NCBI GenBank assembly: GCA_030803735.1
Contig: JAURUC010000001.1
Coordinates: forward strand, 3,861,501 to 3,925,500
Direction: 5' to 3'
Origin: Actinopolyspora lacussalsi
GTDB taxonomy: Bacteria; Actinomycetota; Actinomycetes; Mycobacteriales; Pseudonocardiaceae
DNA: 64,000 nucleotides
Below are positions 18,601 to 25,600 of this stretch, piece by piece. The notes beneath the pieces are model-generated. The model did not search any database. It saw only the letters and a list, made by a program, of their open reading frames with translations, and had not been told where the DNA came from. The position numbers and the translations under genes are program-made. Within the stretch, counting starts at the first letter, position 1; the number at the start of each line of letters is the position of its first letter.

Positions 18601-19763
18601 ACGAACTGGCCGGGCGCGACATCGGGACATTCGCCGGAGCCAGGATGTCGGGGTACCGAACCCGTGCCCGCGCGCGGGGACTGTCGCCCGGGCTCGGGGG
18701 CGATCAGAACTTCATCGCCGCTTGGGCCGCCCATCAGTACGACCTCAGAGGCCCGACCTTCGTGGTCGACAGCGCTTGTTCCTCCGCACTGGTCGGACTG
18801 CAGCTCGCTTGCCGCAGCGTGCTCTCCGGCGAGTCCGAGGCCGCGTTCGCGGGCGGCGTGGAAGTGCTGCTCGACGAGGAACCCTATCTGGAGTTCAGTG
18901 CAGCCGGAGCGCTGTCGTCGCGCGGCGTGTGCGCCACCTTCGACGCCTCCGCCGACGGTTTCGTTCCGGGGGAGGGCATGGGCATGGTGCTGCTCAAATC
19001 GTTGGACGCCGCCGTTCGTGACGGTGACCGCGTGCACGCGGTGATCGATGCCGTGGCCGTGGGCAACGACGGCAACACCATGGGGCTGACCACCCCGAAC
19101 CCGGAGGCCCAGGCGGATGTCGTCCGCAAGGCGTTGCGACGGGCGGGCAGGAACGCACGGGAAATCGGGCTGATCGAGGCACACGGCACGGCGACCCGCA
19201 TCGGTGACCCCATCGAGCTGCGTGCGTTGTCGGAGGTGTTCCGTGCGGACACCTCGGACACCGGTTACTGCGCGATCGGCAGCGTCAAGTCCTCGGTCGG
19301 ACACCTGCTGAGCGCGGCGGGAATGCCCGGCCTGATCAAGGCCGTACTCGGCGTGGAGCACGGAACACTGCCGCCGACGCTGTTCTGCCGGGAGCCCAAT
19401 CCACGGTTCGACTTCGGCTCTTCCCCGTTCACCCCTGTCACGACTCCCGAGCAGTGGTCCGTCGGGGACGGGCCACGAATCGCCGGGATCAGTTCCTTCG
19501 GACTCGGCGGCACGAACGCCCACGCCGTGGTCAGCTCGTTCGAATCGCCACGGGGCGTAAGGGGGGAGCGAGTACGAACACCGTTGCCCGCGCCGAGGTT
19601 CCGACGTCGCAGGCTCTGGCTGGACCGCGACGACGGTTCGGCGCGGTCGGTGTCGAACGACGAGTCCGGCACCGGAACCGCACCCCCTCCCACGGCCGGT
19701 GAGAACGGTGCCGCCACCGATTCCGGGCCCGGCGAGGCGTCGATCCTGCGGCTGCGGTTTTGA
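6636..19763 (+). CDS. Hybrid NRPS-PKS 1: PCP-Cy-Cy-A-PCP-Ox-KS0-ACP-KS-KR-ACP-KS
   Basis: About 4375 aa. Domain order with approximate residues: PCP (18-90, Ser50), Cy1 (115-547, D249-xxxx-D254), Cy2 (551-968, D685-xxxx-D690), A (1029-1529), PCP (1575-1648, Ser1606), SagB-type flavin oxidase (1681-1903), KS0 (1942-2359), ACP (Ser2572), KS (2651-3072, Cys2815), KR (3269-3715), ACP (Ser3800), KS (3882-4303, Cys4048). It contains no AT domain; KSs are followed by the trans-AT flanking linker ending in PTYPF/PTYPY. It builds the thiazole and the first extensions, and ends in a KS whose processing domains are on the next protein. Start is uncertain: GTG 6636 keeps the whole first PCP; GTG 6543 and ATG 6663 are alternatives. 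Confidence 0.95.
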   Translation: MTSTNDAGWMAARADIGDTESVVRAVLAGVLPEDAEPLWDTPLREQGMDSLGATRLWFELKRHFGVELPPDRLGECSGVRELVELVASELGSGARNESEDTAAAMAAGGITDESDVALPLTPIQQSYLVAKEAGFGPDSLGCHLYREFTVENLDPRRLRSAWDRVVRRHEALRTAIGADGRQRVLDEPFPWDMPVHDMSGSDERSVHRRLREVRHSLSHRGFPVGDGPLFAIEVTHVPDGSSTVHFALDGLLTDGVGLGLLFEDWWNNYLGGAEETGAGETPRSEGEAPGLGECLDALRAERSGQRYREDLDYWTERLAELPPGPGLTRVSESQEPPADGPCPLRTPMSGSLDASDWAALCRAAQRAGASPTTYVLALFVEALYRNGGRSYCSLVLTTSFRGMLPHGSERTVGPFTSTTVLAVDASIGRSRAETARDIHRELWQDLAHSRVSGVEALRVARRQSPPVVFTSLLDSGAREPGSGGFADSVSYAVSQTTGVSLDHQMWEQDGALHYRWDVVPSDFEPGVVENLFALFGNILLDAASEQREGSVEHALNPLQQAYYVARCTDIGEAAGWNGCQVCHSFHVSEPDPERLESAWLRLAAAHRMLRGTVGSEGVVRTSSERPTRRHIPVLDTRGLADPAETVQLMREEMVARAYPLDRGPHSDLRLTIEADGSGTVHCALDLTLLDGPSIHFLLRELVRLYEDPTAAPRAHPSGETGTTSENPPPDAATRRSYWQQRVAELPPGPRVDPPAAGTSRRRVRYDGLLTGWRALRDRAAQAGLHGDDVLLTVFAEVLAERFDAPFTLPVVRWNPRSAPMRPGEFTELSWVARSADESVPAERARRYRLTVDEDVRHAGSDGLAGLGELRRRTMKERGGFELPVVYTGILRLGDSPLPSGVRPGHWLTCTPGVSLDCIAIEEGDELRFHWDVVLEDFAVETSGGTDDTPSVAELFERYRNRLRELAAGETEWWEGTRRTAAMTREAGCADVGGPEHVHRQDIGRDIGSAAEQRRLLLAGEGAVVPFSDSAPVHTLFEQHARQRPDATAVRWSGGVMTYGELNRRANGLARRLRELGVAAETPVGIHLARGPEMVVAVFGVLKAGGFYVPMDLSLPVERIEHLVEDTRLKYVLTDAERSDPALPPGLVPLDVTHVQPSEAGDPEPVADVDNTAYVIFTSGSSGRPKGVAVTHRPLLNLVDWCDRNWWFGPGDMGLCVTSLGFDLSVFDILGLLGSGAALYVTDDEQRRDPELLLELLLREPITFWNSAPTTLNQLAPLLPDARGSEGTSSLRLVFLSGDYTPLPLPDEIRAAFPGSVVVSLGGATEATVWSNFYVVGEVDPEWRSIPYGKPMDNAVYRVLDEELSPCRAEVAGDLYIGGECLSTGYHNRPALTAERFVPDPYGPPGSRLYRTGDRACWMSTGDLRFLGRADSQFKIRGFRVEPGEIEHRLREHDAVKDAVVVPGGAASSDERLVAFLRADVADPPGISGIRSHCAATLPDYMVPNQVVYLDSYPATGNGKLDRDRLLEMAEGRSGQQDETLASAGDASAGDASAGDASAGDASAGDASAGDSPPVELVGEIAETFAAYLDDTAIRPDEDLWDMGATSFTMVRVSGELRSRHGVRVPVAVLLENPTVNGIARWLAPRLAESPGTEQGETTAGTDDSSRTSSPPAPEEDGPEPVDFFSRESRDAFKSGEWNRRRPLPGEESVPLSRYGFAAQQFTWRSSHREFGERCLPLESFTRLLELLAHGSGAEGGRRLHPSAGDTYSVQVYLHVRPEAVEGLSGGLYHYEPYEHALWRISREQPLTRNEHFVHNRPLFDAAGFGIYLVGREDGIAPIYGADAERLLMLEAGYMGQLLMSGQARSGIGLCPIGTLSFEPLRSAFGLKSSDVYLHAMLGGPAEHPSTASDGSLPNYTAPAAEKSGQLAEPSAARETRGERADEVAVVGVAGRYPGAENPEQLWRNLLESRAAIRDVPSGRRATVLGEDAGTGGPPGGWLSNVDTFDGLLFRVSPAEARTLDPQLRLLLETCWECLEHAGHTPTSLHEEAGRVGVFTAGMWQDHQLTGAAAFAGGGNADISATASETANRISAAFDFRGPSVAVDTSCSAALTALHLACGSLRDGECDAALVAAVNLFTHPYHLGVLRRLGFTAEVRSPRAYDAEAAGWTPGEGAGAVLLRRSAEALRDGDTRLGVIEGTALGHTGSRSRFATPSAAAFEESLRAALHNAGREPFEIDYMECSASGAAFSDAAEVEAVSRVFGAAGSELPAGTVKPLIGHLEAASGISQLTKVLFQMRDRRLPPTPLAEHRSALPPWEESPLRFADRSLAWNSAVPDGTVRAVVNAVGATGSHGHVVLRSVPDEPHAPRPAKTGSSAGTVFVLSAQDEERLAEYARVTHRDLARRVETGTAPALRDAAHTSRRGRIALRHRLAVVCEDFDTLLEGLDAHASGRPHPRVVTGTATHGQEGEQANEGLAPGPVEPAHLARAWVAGAEVDWGALADGDSARRIVLPTYPFASKRLPDEPESAPTTDEVSTVVADAVRYLRSLFAEIAELDERSVDVHAPLEDYGLNSWLVTRLNERLVRDYGSGVARTLFFECRTLHGVATALAALGDAPRRADTATAPSRVLTPSSSDSGESDSGSFVPSDTSTEPVAIVGVAGRYPWADSPEEFWRNLCSGEDCVTSFPAERHREGWPSPETMRGGFLRDVAAFDAAVFGIVPRDAELMDPQERLFLEVTREALEDACCPPDLLHEWYSGRVGVFVGSMYNEYPYFGIEHAWRTGSPMPTGSALAGVANRVSHTWNLLGPSMTVDTMCSASLTALHLAVESLRRGECAAAITGGVNLSLHPNKFVQQSRLGMTSSDGRCHGFGAGGDGFVPGEGVGALLLKPLRTAVEDGDRVHAVIRGTAVNHGGRTNGYMVPDPAAQASVVRSALLRAGVEPETIGYIEAHGTGTPLGDPVEIEGLRAVFGDRDGDLGECPIGSVKSNIGHLEAAAGVAGLTKALLQLRHGRLVPSLHAETLNPNVNWSEVPFRVQRENAPWPARHDGVPRRAGVSSFGAGGANAHVVLEEYPRRLRDAGSAATEDEDRDRAVLLSARTPEALRRLAGRLAEWSCGAGHARLADVAHTLRVGREPMRERLGIVASDLSDLRASLERFRSGGRSDPDTGIFTGRTAARGESVPPELVGRDFDRATASEIAAHWSEGGLVDRTRNRNADGPRLLSLPTYPYESEHHWFPEAGSTATDRNAPGVDPVNAPGEAFTGSGTTEVPLYRRHWEPAPVESSEALPAARRVLCLYRDQVRPVAETLAELFGRVGTTVDLAREDTVDPAGPPGDYDGVVDLCDLRRPHRDRYWTNRLTVLRRLLDVPHRPLRRVMQVTSGLFGADGPPPNPAGARLAGFVRMLGAEYDGVRSEVFDTDADVDDPSTVAGDILREWSVAGGESEVRVRDGERSTPALRRWFPASEPVELDPTRSYLVSGGTSGIGAAVAEHLVRRGARSVALLGRRPLPPRERWDDPGLDSGTADTVNGILALERSGATVLVHTGSVTDRRSVADFLGRVRSESGSIAGVVHCAGVSSRGKPALVHKDLVDIDEVAEPKVEGFEVLAELCADDRPDFFVGFSSLSAVLPRLAVGMADYAAANTALDLLASVRARSGEPWHRTIDWPVWLESGSGAEYAGACEALGIGSVTDSEGMSVLDAVLAADSPGSVVVRPEVRKVSERSCGRDDSAGSVLGSVGTRDADNRHVSSARDRPSTVFHSPAEESGPRLPGWLAEVLSRRTGVPKDRLEPDETFSDMGVESVMLGELTSDIEGELGVPVDPALLFDHPTPGELAAKLREHVVASERSEDPADDGAVPHENGAVPHSAATAGAAPDPAASGESSDKVAIIGMSCRFPGAPDLDTFWTNLLASRCAVTEVPATRWDVSTLYDPFRRNGGSMSKWGGFVEDIEFFDAERFGLSDESAMSLDPAIRMWLEGTEHCLADAGYTADELAGRDIGTFAGARMSGYRTRARARGLSPGLGGDQNFIAAWAAHQYDLRGPTFVVDSACSSALVGLQLACRSVLSGESEAAFAGGVEVLLDEEPYLEFSAAGALSSRGVCATFDASADGFVPGEGMGMVLLKSLDAAVRDGDRVHAVIDAVAVGNDGNTMGLTTPNPEAQADVVRKALRRAGRNAREIGLIEAHGTATRIGDPIELRALSEVFRADTSDTGYCAIGSVKSSVGHLLSAAGMPGLIKAVLGVEHGTLPPTLFCREPNPRFDFGSSPFTPVTTPEQWSVGDGPRIAGISSFGLGGTNAHAVVSSFESPRGVRGERVRTPLPAPRFRRRRLWLDRDDGSARSVSNDESGTGTAPPPTAGENGAATDSGPGEASILRLRF
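6687..12345 (+). other. Loading PCP and thiazole-forming NRPS module (Cy-Cy-A-PCP-Ox)
   Basis: The N-terminal PCP (GMDSLGATRL, Ser codon 6783) has no A domain in front of it and should receive chloro-threonine from the SyrC-like enzyme. Two cyclisation domains follow in tandem, each with DxxxxD instead of HHxxxDG (DGLLTD at 7380, DLTLLD at 8688). The A-domain pocket read by eye is D-L-F-N-F-S-L-V-W-K, close to known cysteine codes (D-L-Y-N-x-S-L-I-W-K). The SagB/nitroreductase-like domain (11676-12345, LHPSAGDTYSVQVYL) would oxidise thiazoline to thiazole with FMN. It comes after the PCP rather than inside the A domain. One Cy may condense and the other cyclise, as reported for other tandem-Cy systems; which does which cannot be told here. 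Confidence 0.88.
11256..11345 (+). repeat. Six in-frame copies of a 15-nt repeat in the A-PCP linker
   Basis: Unit GCCAGCGCAGGGGAC, six perfect head-to-tail copies apart from the last base. It encodes (Ala-Ser-Ala-Gly-Asp)x6 between the Cys A domain and its PCP. The frame is kept, so copy number can change without breaking the protein. Confidence 0.97.
12459..14475 (+). other. Non-extending module KS0-ACP
   Basis: The KS keeps the acylation Cys (DTSCSAA, codon 12951) and the last His (IGHLEAASG). The first catalytic His is missing: the HGTGT region reads E-C-S-A-S-G-A, with Ser at codon 13356. Such KS0 domains in trans-AT lines pass the chain on without decarboxylative extension. The flanking linker (IVLPTYPF) and an ACP with GLNSWLVTRL (Ser codon 14349) follow. 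It sits directly behind the thiazole oxidase, where it would move the thiazolyl chain from PCP to ACP. Confidence 0.85.
14586..18170 (+). other. PKS extension module KS-KR-ACP
   Basis: KS with DTMCSAS (Cys codon 15078), HGTGT and NIGH all intact, then the trans-AT linker (SLPTYPY). The KR has a GGTSGIG nucleotide-binding motif near 17065, and the catalytic Ser and Tyr in SSLSAVL and ADYAAAN. The ACP (DMGVESVML, Ser codon 18033) lies at 17940-18170. The predicted result is a beta-hydroxy intermediate. The A/B stereotype was not assigned because no LDD motif is present. Confidence 0.85.
18187..18226 (+). repeat. Short in-frame duplicated linker (ENGAVPH twice)
   Basis: Two near-identical ~21-nt copies (ACGGTGCCGTACCGCATGAG-type) in the ACP-to-KS linker of the first megasynthase. 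Similar NG-V/P linker repeats recur in protein 2, so this linker type is characteristic of the cluster. Confidence 0.7.
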
Positions 19764-22640
19764 CGCGCCCGCGCCGAAACGAACCACGTCGTCAACCCGC
19801 GCGAAGCAACCGAGTCCGGCGGACGTCCGGAGAGTCCTCACAGGAGATCTTCGTCATGAGCACACCGAATCCAGCGGTCGAATGTCGCGTCACCCTGCTG
19901 CACAGCGACTTCATCATGCGCAACCATCGGGTGCACGGGGTCTCGGTCATGCCCGGTGTCACTTTTCTCGATCTGTTTCTGCGTGTGCTGCGGGCCGAGG
20001 GACACGACCCGGCGAGCGTCGTCTTCAGCCGGGTGCTGTTCTCCGAACCCGTCATCACCTCGGAGGGCCACGACCGCGAGATACGGGTGTCGATCGACTC
20101 GTCGCCCGACGGCACGTACCGGATCACGGCGGACAGCTGCTGGAGTGTCTCCGGGACGTTGTACGGCCCGTGGCACGAGAACGCGCGGGCCGAACTCGGC
20201 TTCACGGATCGTCCGGCGCCTGGAGCGCTGGACGTGGAGGCGTTCAAGGGGAGCGCCCGGTACTCCGGTTCGATGGATGACCTCTACCGCCGGGCACGGG
20301 GTGAGGAGATCCGGCACGGTGCGGCGATGCGGTGCACCGGTCCACGTTACGAGCGTGACGGTGCCGCGCTGGTGGAGCTGAGTCCCGGTTCGTCGGGAGT
20401 CACCGACGGCGGTGGTTTCCTGCTGCATCCCGCGGTCATGGACGCTTCCACCATCGCCGGTTTCGGCCAGACGGATGTTTCCGGGCAGGATCCGTTCGTG
20501 CCGGTTTTCCTGGAGCGCTTCCGTGCGACGGCGTTTCCCCAGGACCCCGTTCTGGTGTACGCGCCCACGCCGGAAACCCTTTCCGGGTCGGGCGAGGTGC
20601 TGCGCAACAGCTACACGCTGCACGACGTTTCCGGGAATCCGGCCGCCGAGTTCGAGGGACTGGTGTGCAAGCGTATTCGGGACCCCGAACAGCTGACCCG
20701 GTTGTTGCCCGAGGCGAACCCGGTCTCGCCCGAAGTGGCTTCCGGGAATACCGCGGGCGGGCCGTCGGAGGTCGGAACCTCCCGAAACGCCGGAGCGGCC
20801 GAGGAAACCATCACGACACGGCTTGTGCGGCTGTTGCGCGAGTTCGTCGCGGGAGCGCTCGGCGGTGCTGACCCGGACACGGTACCCACCGACAGCGGGT
20901 TCTACGACCTCGGACTCGAATCCACGGATCTGCTGCGCATCAGCGAGCGGCTGGAGGACGTGGTCGGGACCTCGCTCTATCCCACCCTGCTGTTCGAGTA
21001 CGGCGACATCGACAGTCTCGTCGAGCACCTGATCGGTACGCACTCCCTCGACTCCGCCGGAATTCCCGAATCGGTCGGTTCCCGGGACCAGGGTGAGCGG
21101 CTCCCGGACGGGGAGAAGCCCACCGAAACCCCGGAGCACGAAAGCGCTGTCGAGTTCCCGGCTGGCCCGTCCCCCGATGGCCCGTCCCCCGATGGCCCGC
21201 CCCTCGATGGCACGGCCTCTGCTGCCGCCGCCCCCGATGACGTTGCCGTGAGCTATCGCGAGACCTGGGTGACCGCCGCCGCTCCCGTCCGGGACACCGA
21301 ACGGACGGCAGTGGTACTGGGCACGACTCCGGAGTTGGAGTCCGAGTTGTCGGACGGGACGGCGCGTGGCGGCGCCCGGATCGTGTGCGTGTCCGCGAAC
21401 GGCGGGTCGACCGGGGCGGATCACGCGGTGGACCCGGAGTCCGAATCGGACATCGTGCGGCTGCTGGAACAGCTCCGCGAGCGCTTCGGCCGAGTTCCCG
21501 AGGACTGGATCCTGTTGGCGGGGTCCCTGGGGTACGGCCCCGGTGGGATCACCGACGAGACGTCTTCCTTCCGCGCGTTCCGGAACCTCGCGGTGACGCT
21601 GTCACACCGGGCCGACGGGACACCGATTCGACTGTTGTTCGCACACGCCGCCTCCGCTGGAGTCCCACTTCCGGGGGAAGCGGCTCTCTCGGCGTTCGCC
21701 GCCACCGTCGCCGCGGAGTCGTCCCGACTGAGTTGCCGAACCGTGGATCTGGGGGAACGGCCCGATCCCGCCACCATCGCCGGTCCACTGCTCAACGAGT
21801 TGGCAGCGACGGACTCCGAGAGCGTGTCGCGTTATCGCGAGGGGCGACGCCAGGTCCGCCGCTGGGTGCGTGCGGCGGAACCCCCCGATGGGGACGTGCC
21901 GTGGCGCGCGGGCGGTCGTTATTTGATCACCGGTGGCTCTGGGGGAATAGCGACACTGCTGACCACCGAACTCGTGCGGGAGCACCGTGCTCGTGTCGTG
22001 CTGGTGGGCCGAGGGGAGTGCCCGCCGGAAACCGCCGACCTCATGCGTCGTTCGCGGGAACTCGGTTCCGAGGTGCACTGGGTTCGCGCCGACGTCTCGT
22101 CGTCGGACGGAGCGCGACGGGCGGTCACGGCCGCGCGGGAGCTGCTGGGAGGTATCGACGGGCTGCTGCACTGCGCCGGTGCCGTTCGCGACGCACTGTT
22201 CTTCCGCGCCTCCGGGCAGGACGCGGCGGAAGTGCTCGCCCCCAAGGTGGCGGGCACCCGGAATCTGGACGAGGCCACCGCCGAGGAACCTCTCGATTTC
22301 TTCGTGCTCTTTTCCTCCACGACCGCCGCGTTACCCAACCCCGGACAGTCGGCCTACGCCTACGCGAACGCCTATCAGTGTCACTTCGCCGCGTCGCGTG
22401 CCGGACGCCGGGATCGGCCCGGTCGCAGTCTCGCCGTGGGATGGCCGCACTGGGCCGAGGGCGGGATGCGGATGCCCGAGGACGGACTGCGTCGCTCCAG
22501 GGAGCGGGACGGACTGTCGCCCATGCCCACCCGGGTGGGCATGGATTCACTGCGTAACGCGCTGCGGACGGAGCACAGCCGGTTGTTGGTGCTGTACGGC
22601 GATCCGGGGCGACTGGACGCCGTCCTGGACGCCGGCAGTG
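18279..22640 (+). other. Split PKS module KS // DH-ACP-KR
   Basis: The KS (DSACSSA, Cys codon 18777; HGTAT; SVGH) ends protein 1. The DH (HRVHGVSVMP, His codon 19925; acidic residue in HPAVMDAS) begins protein 2, followed by an ACP (LGLESTDLL, Ser codon 20921) and then a KR (GGSGGIA, SSTTAAL, YAYANA). The DH-ACP-KR order, with ACP before KR, is a known trans-AT arrangement. The expected product is a double bond. The DH lacks the usual Gln/His four residues after its Asp, so its activity is likely but not certain. Confidence 0.8.
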
Positions 22641-25600
22641 AACCGCGAGTGGAGGCGGAGGCGGTGGTGTCCGGTTCGCGAGTCGGATCGGAAACCGACT
22701 CGGACTCTCCCCGCGCGGCCGCTGCCGCGCCACGGGCCGACGAGACCTCGGCGCTCCGGGATTCGGTCACCCCGGACAGCGACGGCATAGCTGTGATCGG
22801 GATCGCGGGCCGCTACCCGGGTGCCGACGGTCTCGGGGATTTCTGGCGCGATCTAACCGAGGGCAGGGACCGCGTCACCGGGATTCCGGAGGAGCGTTGG
22901 GACCACTCCGCCTACTTCGATGCCGAGAAAGGACGACCGGGACGCACCTACGGGCGATGGGGCGGTTTCCTCACGGGAGCCGCCGATTTCGACCACGGCT
23001 TCTTCGGTATCTCTCGGCGTGACGCCGAACGGATGGATCCGCAGGAACGGCTTTTCCTCACCACGGCTTGGCAGACCCTGGAGGACGCGGGCCACTCCCC
23101 GGCGGCGCTCGGCGGCCGCGCCGTGGGGGTTTTCGCCGGAGTCATGTGGAATCACTACCAGCTCGAAACCGACGCCGACGGCGTGGCACCCACCGCGATG
23201 CACGCGGCCGTCGCCAACCGGGTTTCGCACACCCTCGATCTCCGGGGGCCGAGCATGACCGTGGACACGGCCTGCTCCTCGTCGTTGACCGCGATCCACC
23301 TGGCGCTGGAGAGCCTCCGGCGCGGTGAGTCCGAGTCGGCCCTGGCGGGAGGGGTGAACGTCACCGCGCATCCCCAGAAGTATCTGCAGCTGTCCCAGGG
23401 GAGGTTCTTGTCCACCGACGGGCGATGCCGCAGCTTCGGTGCGGGCGGGGACGGCTACGTGCCGGGTGAGGGCGTCGGGGCAGTGCTGCTGAAACCGCTG
23501 GCGAGGGCCAGAGCCGACGGCGACCACGTCTACGGCGTCATTCGCGGCAGCGTGCTCAACCACACCGGCAGGACCAGCGGTTTCACCGTTCCCAACCCTT
23601 CGGCACAGGCAGAGCTCGTCGAAGAGGCACTGCGGCGGAGCGGATGGGATCCGGCCACCGTCGGGGTGATCGAGGCGCACGGTACCGGGACGGAGCTCGG
23701 TGATCCGATCGAGGTGGACGCGCTTCGCAGGGCCTTCGCCGCTCGCGAATCGGCCGGACGACGCGATTGCGATCGGTCGACCGGCTGCGCACTCGGTTCG
23801 GTGAAGTCGAATATCGGACATCTGGAGAGCGCGGCGGGGATCGCGGGGCTGACCAAGGTGCTGCTACAGCTGCGCCATCGCACCCTGGTGCCCTCGTTGC
23901 ACGCCGCCGAGGTCAATCCCAGGGTGGAACTCGACGACTCGCCGTTCCGGCTGCAACAGCGCTGCGAGCCCTGGCGAGAGCGGCCCGACGGGGTGCCCCG
24001 GCGTGCCGGTATCAGCGCGTTCGGCGCGGGCGGTTCCAACGCACACCTGCTGGTGGAGGAGGCGCCCGCACCAGCCGAACGCGCTCGGGAAACCGGTGAG
24101 CAGCTGTTCGTCCTTTCCGCACGGGACGAGACGGGGCTGCGGGATCGCGCCTCGTCGTTGCTCGCCGAGCTGGACGGGTGGAGCTCCCGTTCCCGGCAAC
24201 GGGCCGGTTCTCCCGTCGCCGAGATCACCGAATCGGTGGCCGCGCTGTTGGGGGTGGCCCCGGAGGCTCTGGACGTGACGGAGCCGCTCGGCGATCTCGG
24301 GTTCGACGGGCAGGCGCTGCGCGAACTGGGCAGCGGGTTGCCCGCCGATCCGCGGGACGGGAGTACTCCGCGTATCGCGGCCGACGACAGTATCGCCGAC
24401 CTGGGGAATCGCTGCCACGGGTTTTCGGAGCGGGAGCAGTGGAGTTCCGGGCCGAACCGCGCGGACGATCTCGCCTGGACACTGCAAACCGGTCGGAACC
24501 CGATGCGGGTCCGACTGGCCGTCGTGACAGACGGAGTCGAGCGGCTGAGCGAGCTGCTGCGGTCCTTCCTGGCGGGAGAAGCCCCACCGGAGGGTTGTCA
24601 TTGGCCGCCGCACTCCACGGCGGACGAGATCGTTACGACCGGTGACGCCGAGAGCGCGGTCGGCCGCGGCGACTGGCGCGAGGTCGCTCGTCACTGGATG
24701 ACGGGTGATCCGGTTCCCTGGGAGCACAGCCCGATATCCGAACGGGCGAGACGGGTGCCACTGCCCGGTTATCCGTTCCGGGGTGAAACCTGCTGGATCG
24801 GGCGTTGGCGGACGGATGGAGCGAACGGATCGGAAGACGCGAGCGAGGCGGTGACCGAGGAGGTGACCGACGCGAACACCGATTCCCGTCGGGGGGATGA
24901 CGCGGCCGGAGTGAGTGCGTCCACCACGGAGTCAGACGGTTCCACCGAGTCGACCGGGCAGCGGGACGAGGTCGAGCTGCGCCTGCTCGATTCGGGGATA
25001 GCGCTGATCACCATGCGGGAATCCAGCGGTGCGAACATGTTCACCCCGACGGTGATGCGCGGCCTCACCGCGGCGTTCGACCGCGTCGCGGAGGATCGGC
25101 GGATCAGGGTCGTCGTGCTCACCGGAACCGAGACCGTGTTCAGTATGGGGGCCACTTCGGAGGGACTGCGTTCCCTGGCCGAGGGCAGTACCAGCTTCAC
25201 CGACACGCCGTTCGTCTACGAAGGCCTCCTGCGCTGTGAGGTGCCCGTGGTGGCAGCCGTGCGGGGACACGCCTCGGGCGGTGGGCTCGTGTTCGGCCTG
25301 TACGCGGACTCGGTGGTTCTTTCCCGGGACGGGGTCTACAGCGCCAACTTCATGAATCACGGCTTCACGCCCGGAATGGGGGCGACCCACGTGTTGCCTC
25401 GGCGAATGGGCGAGGGGTTGTCCCGGGAGATGTTGTTGACCGGCCGCTCCTACGGCGGGGAACAGCTGGAGAGGCGCGGTGCCGACGTGATGTTCGCGGA
25501 CTCCGCGGAGGTGTTGGGAACCGCGCTGGAGATCGCCCGGTCCATCGCGGACAAGCCCGCCGACGCACTGCGGATCTTCAAGCGGGATGCCGCGGAGCGG

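Noticed and set aside
19760..19855. Longer N-terminus of PKS 2 starting at TTG 19760
   Set aside because: The extra residues are Arg-rich and unlike a PKS start; ATG 19856 has a CAGGAG site and begins just before the DH.
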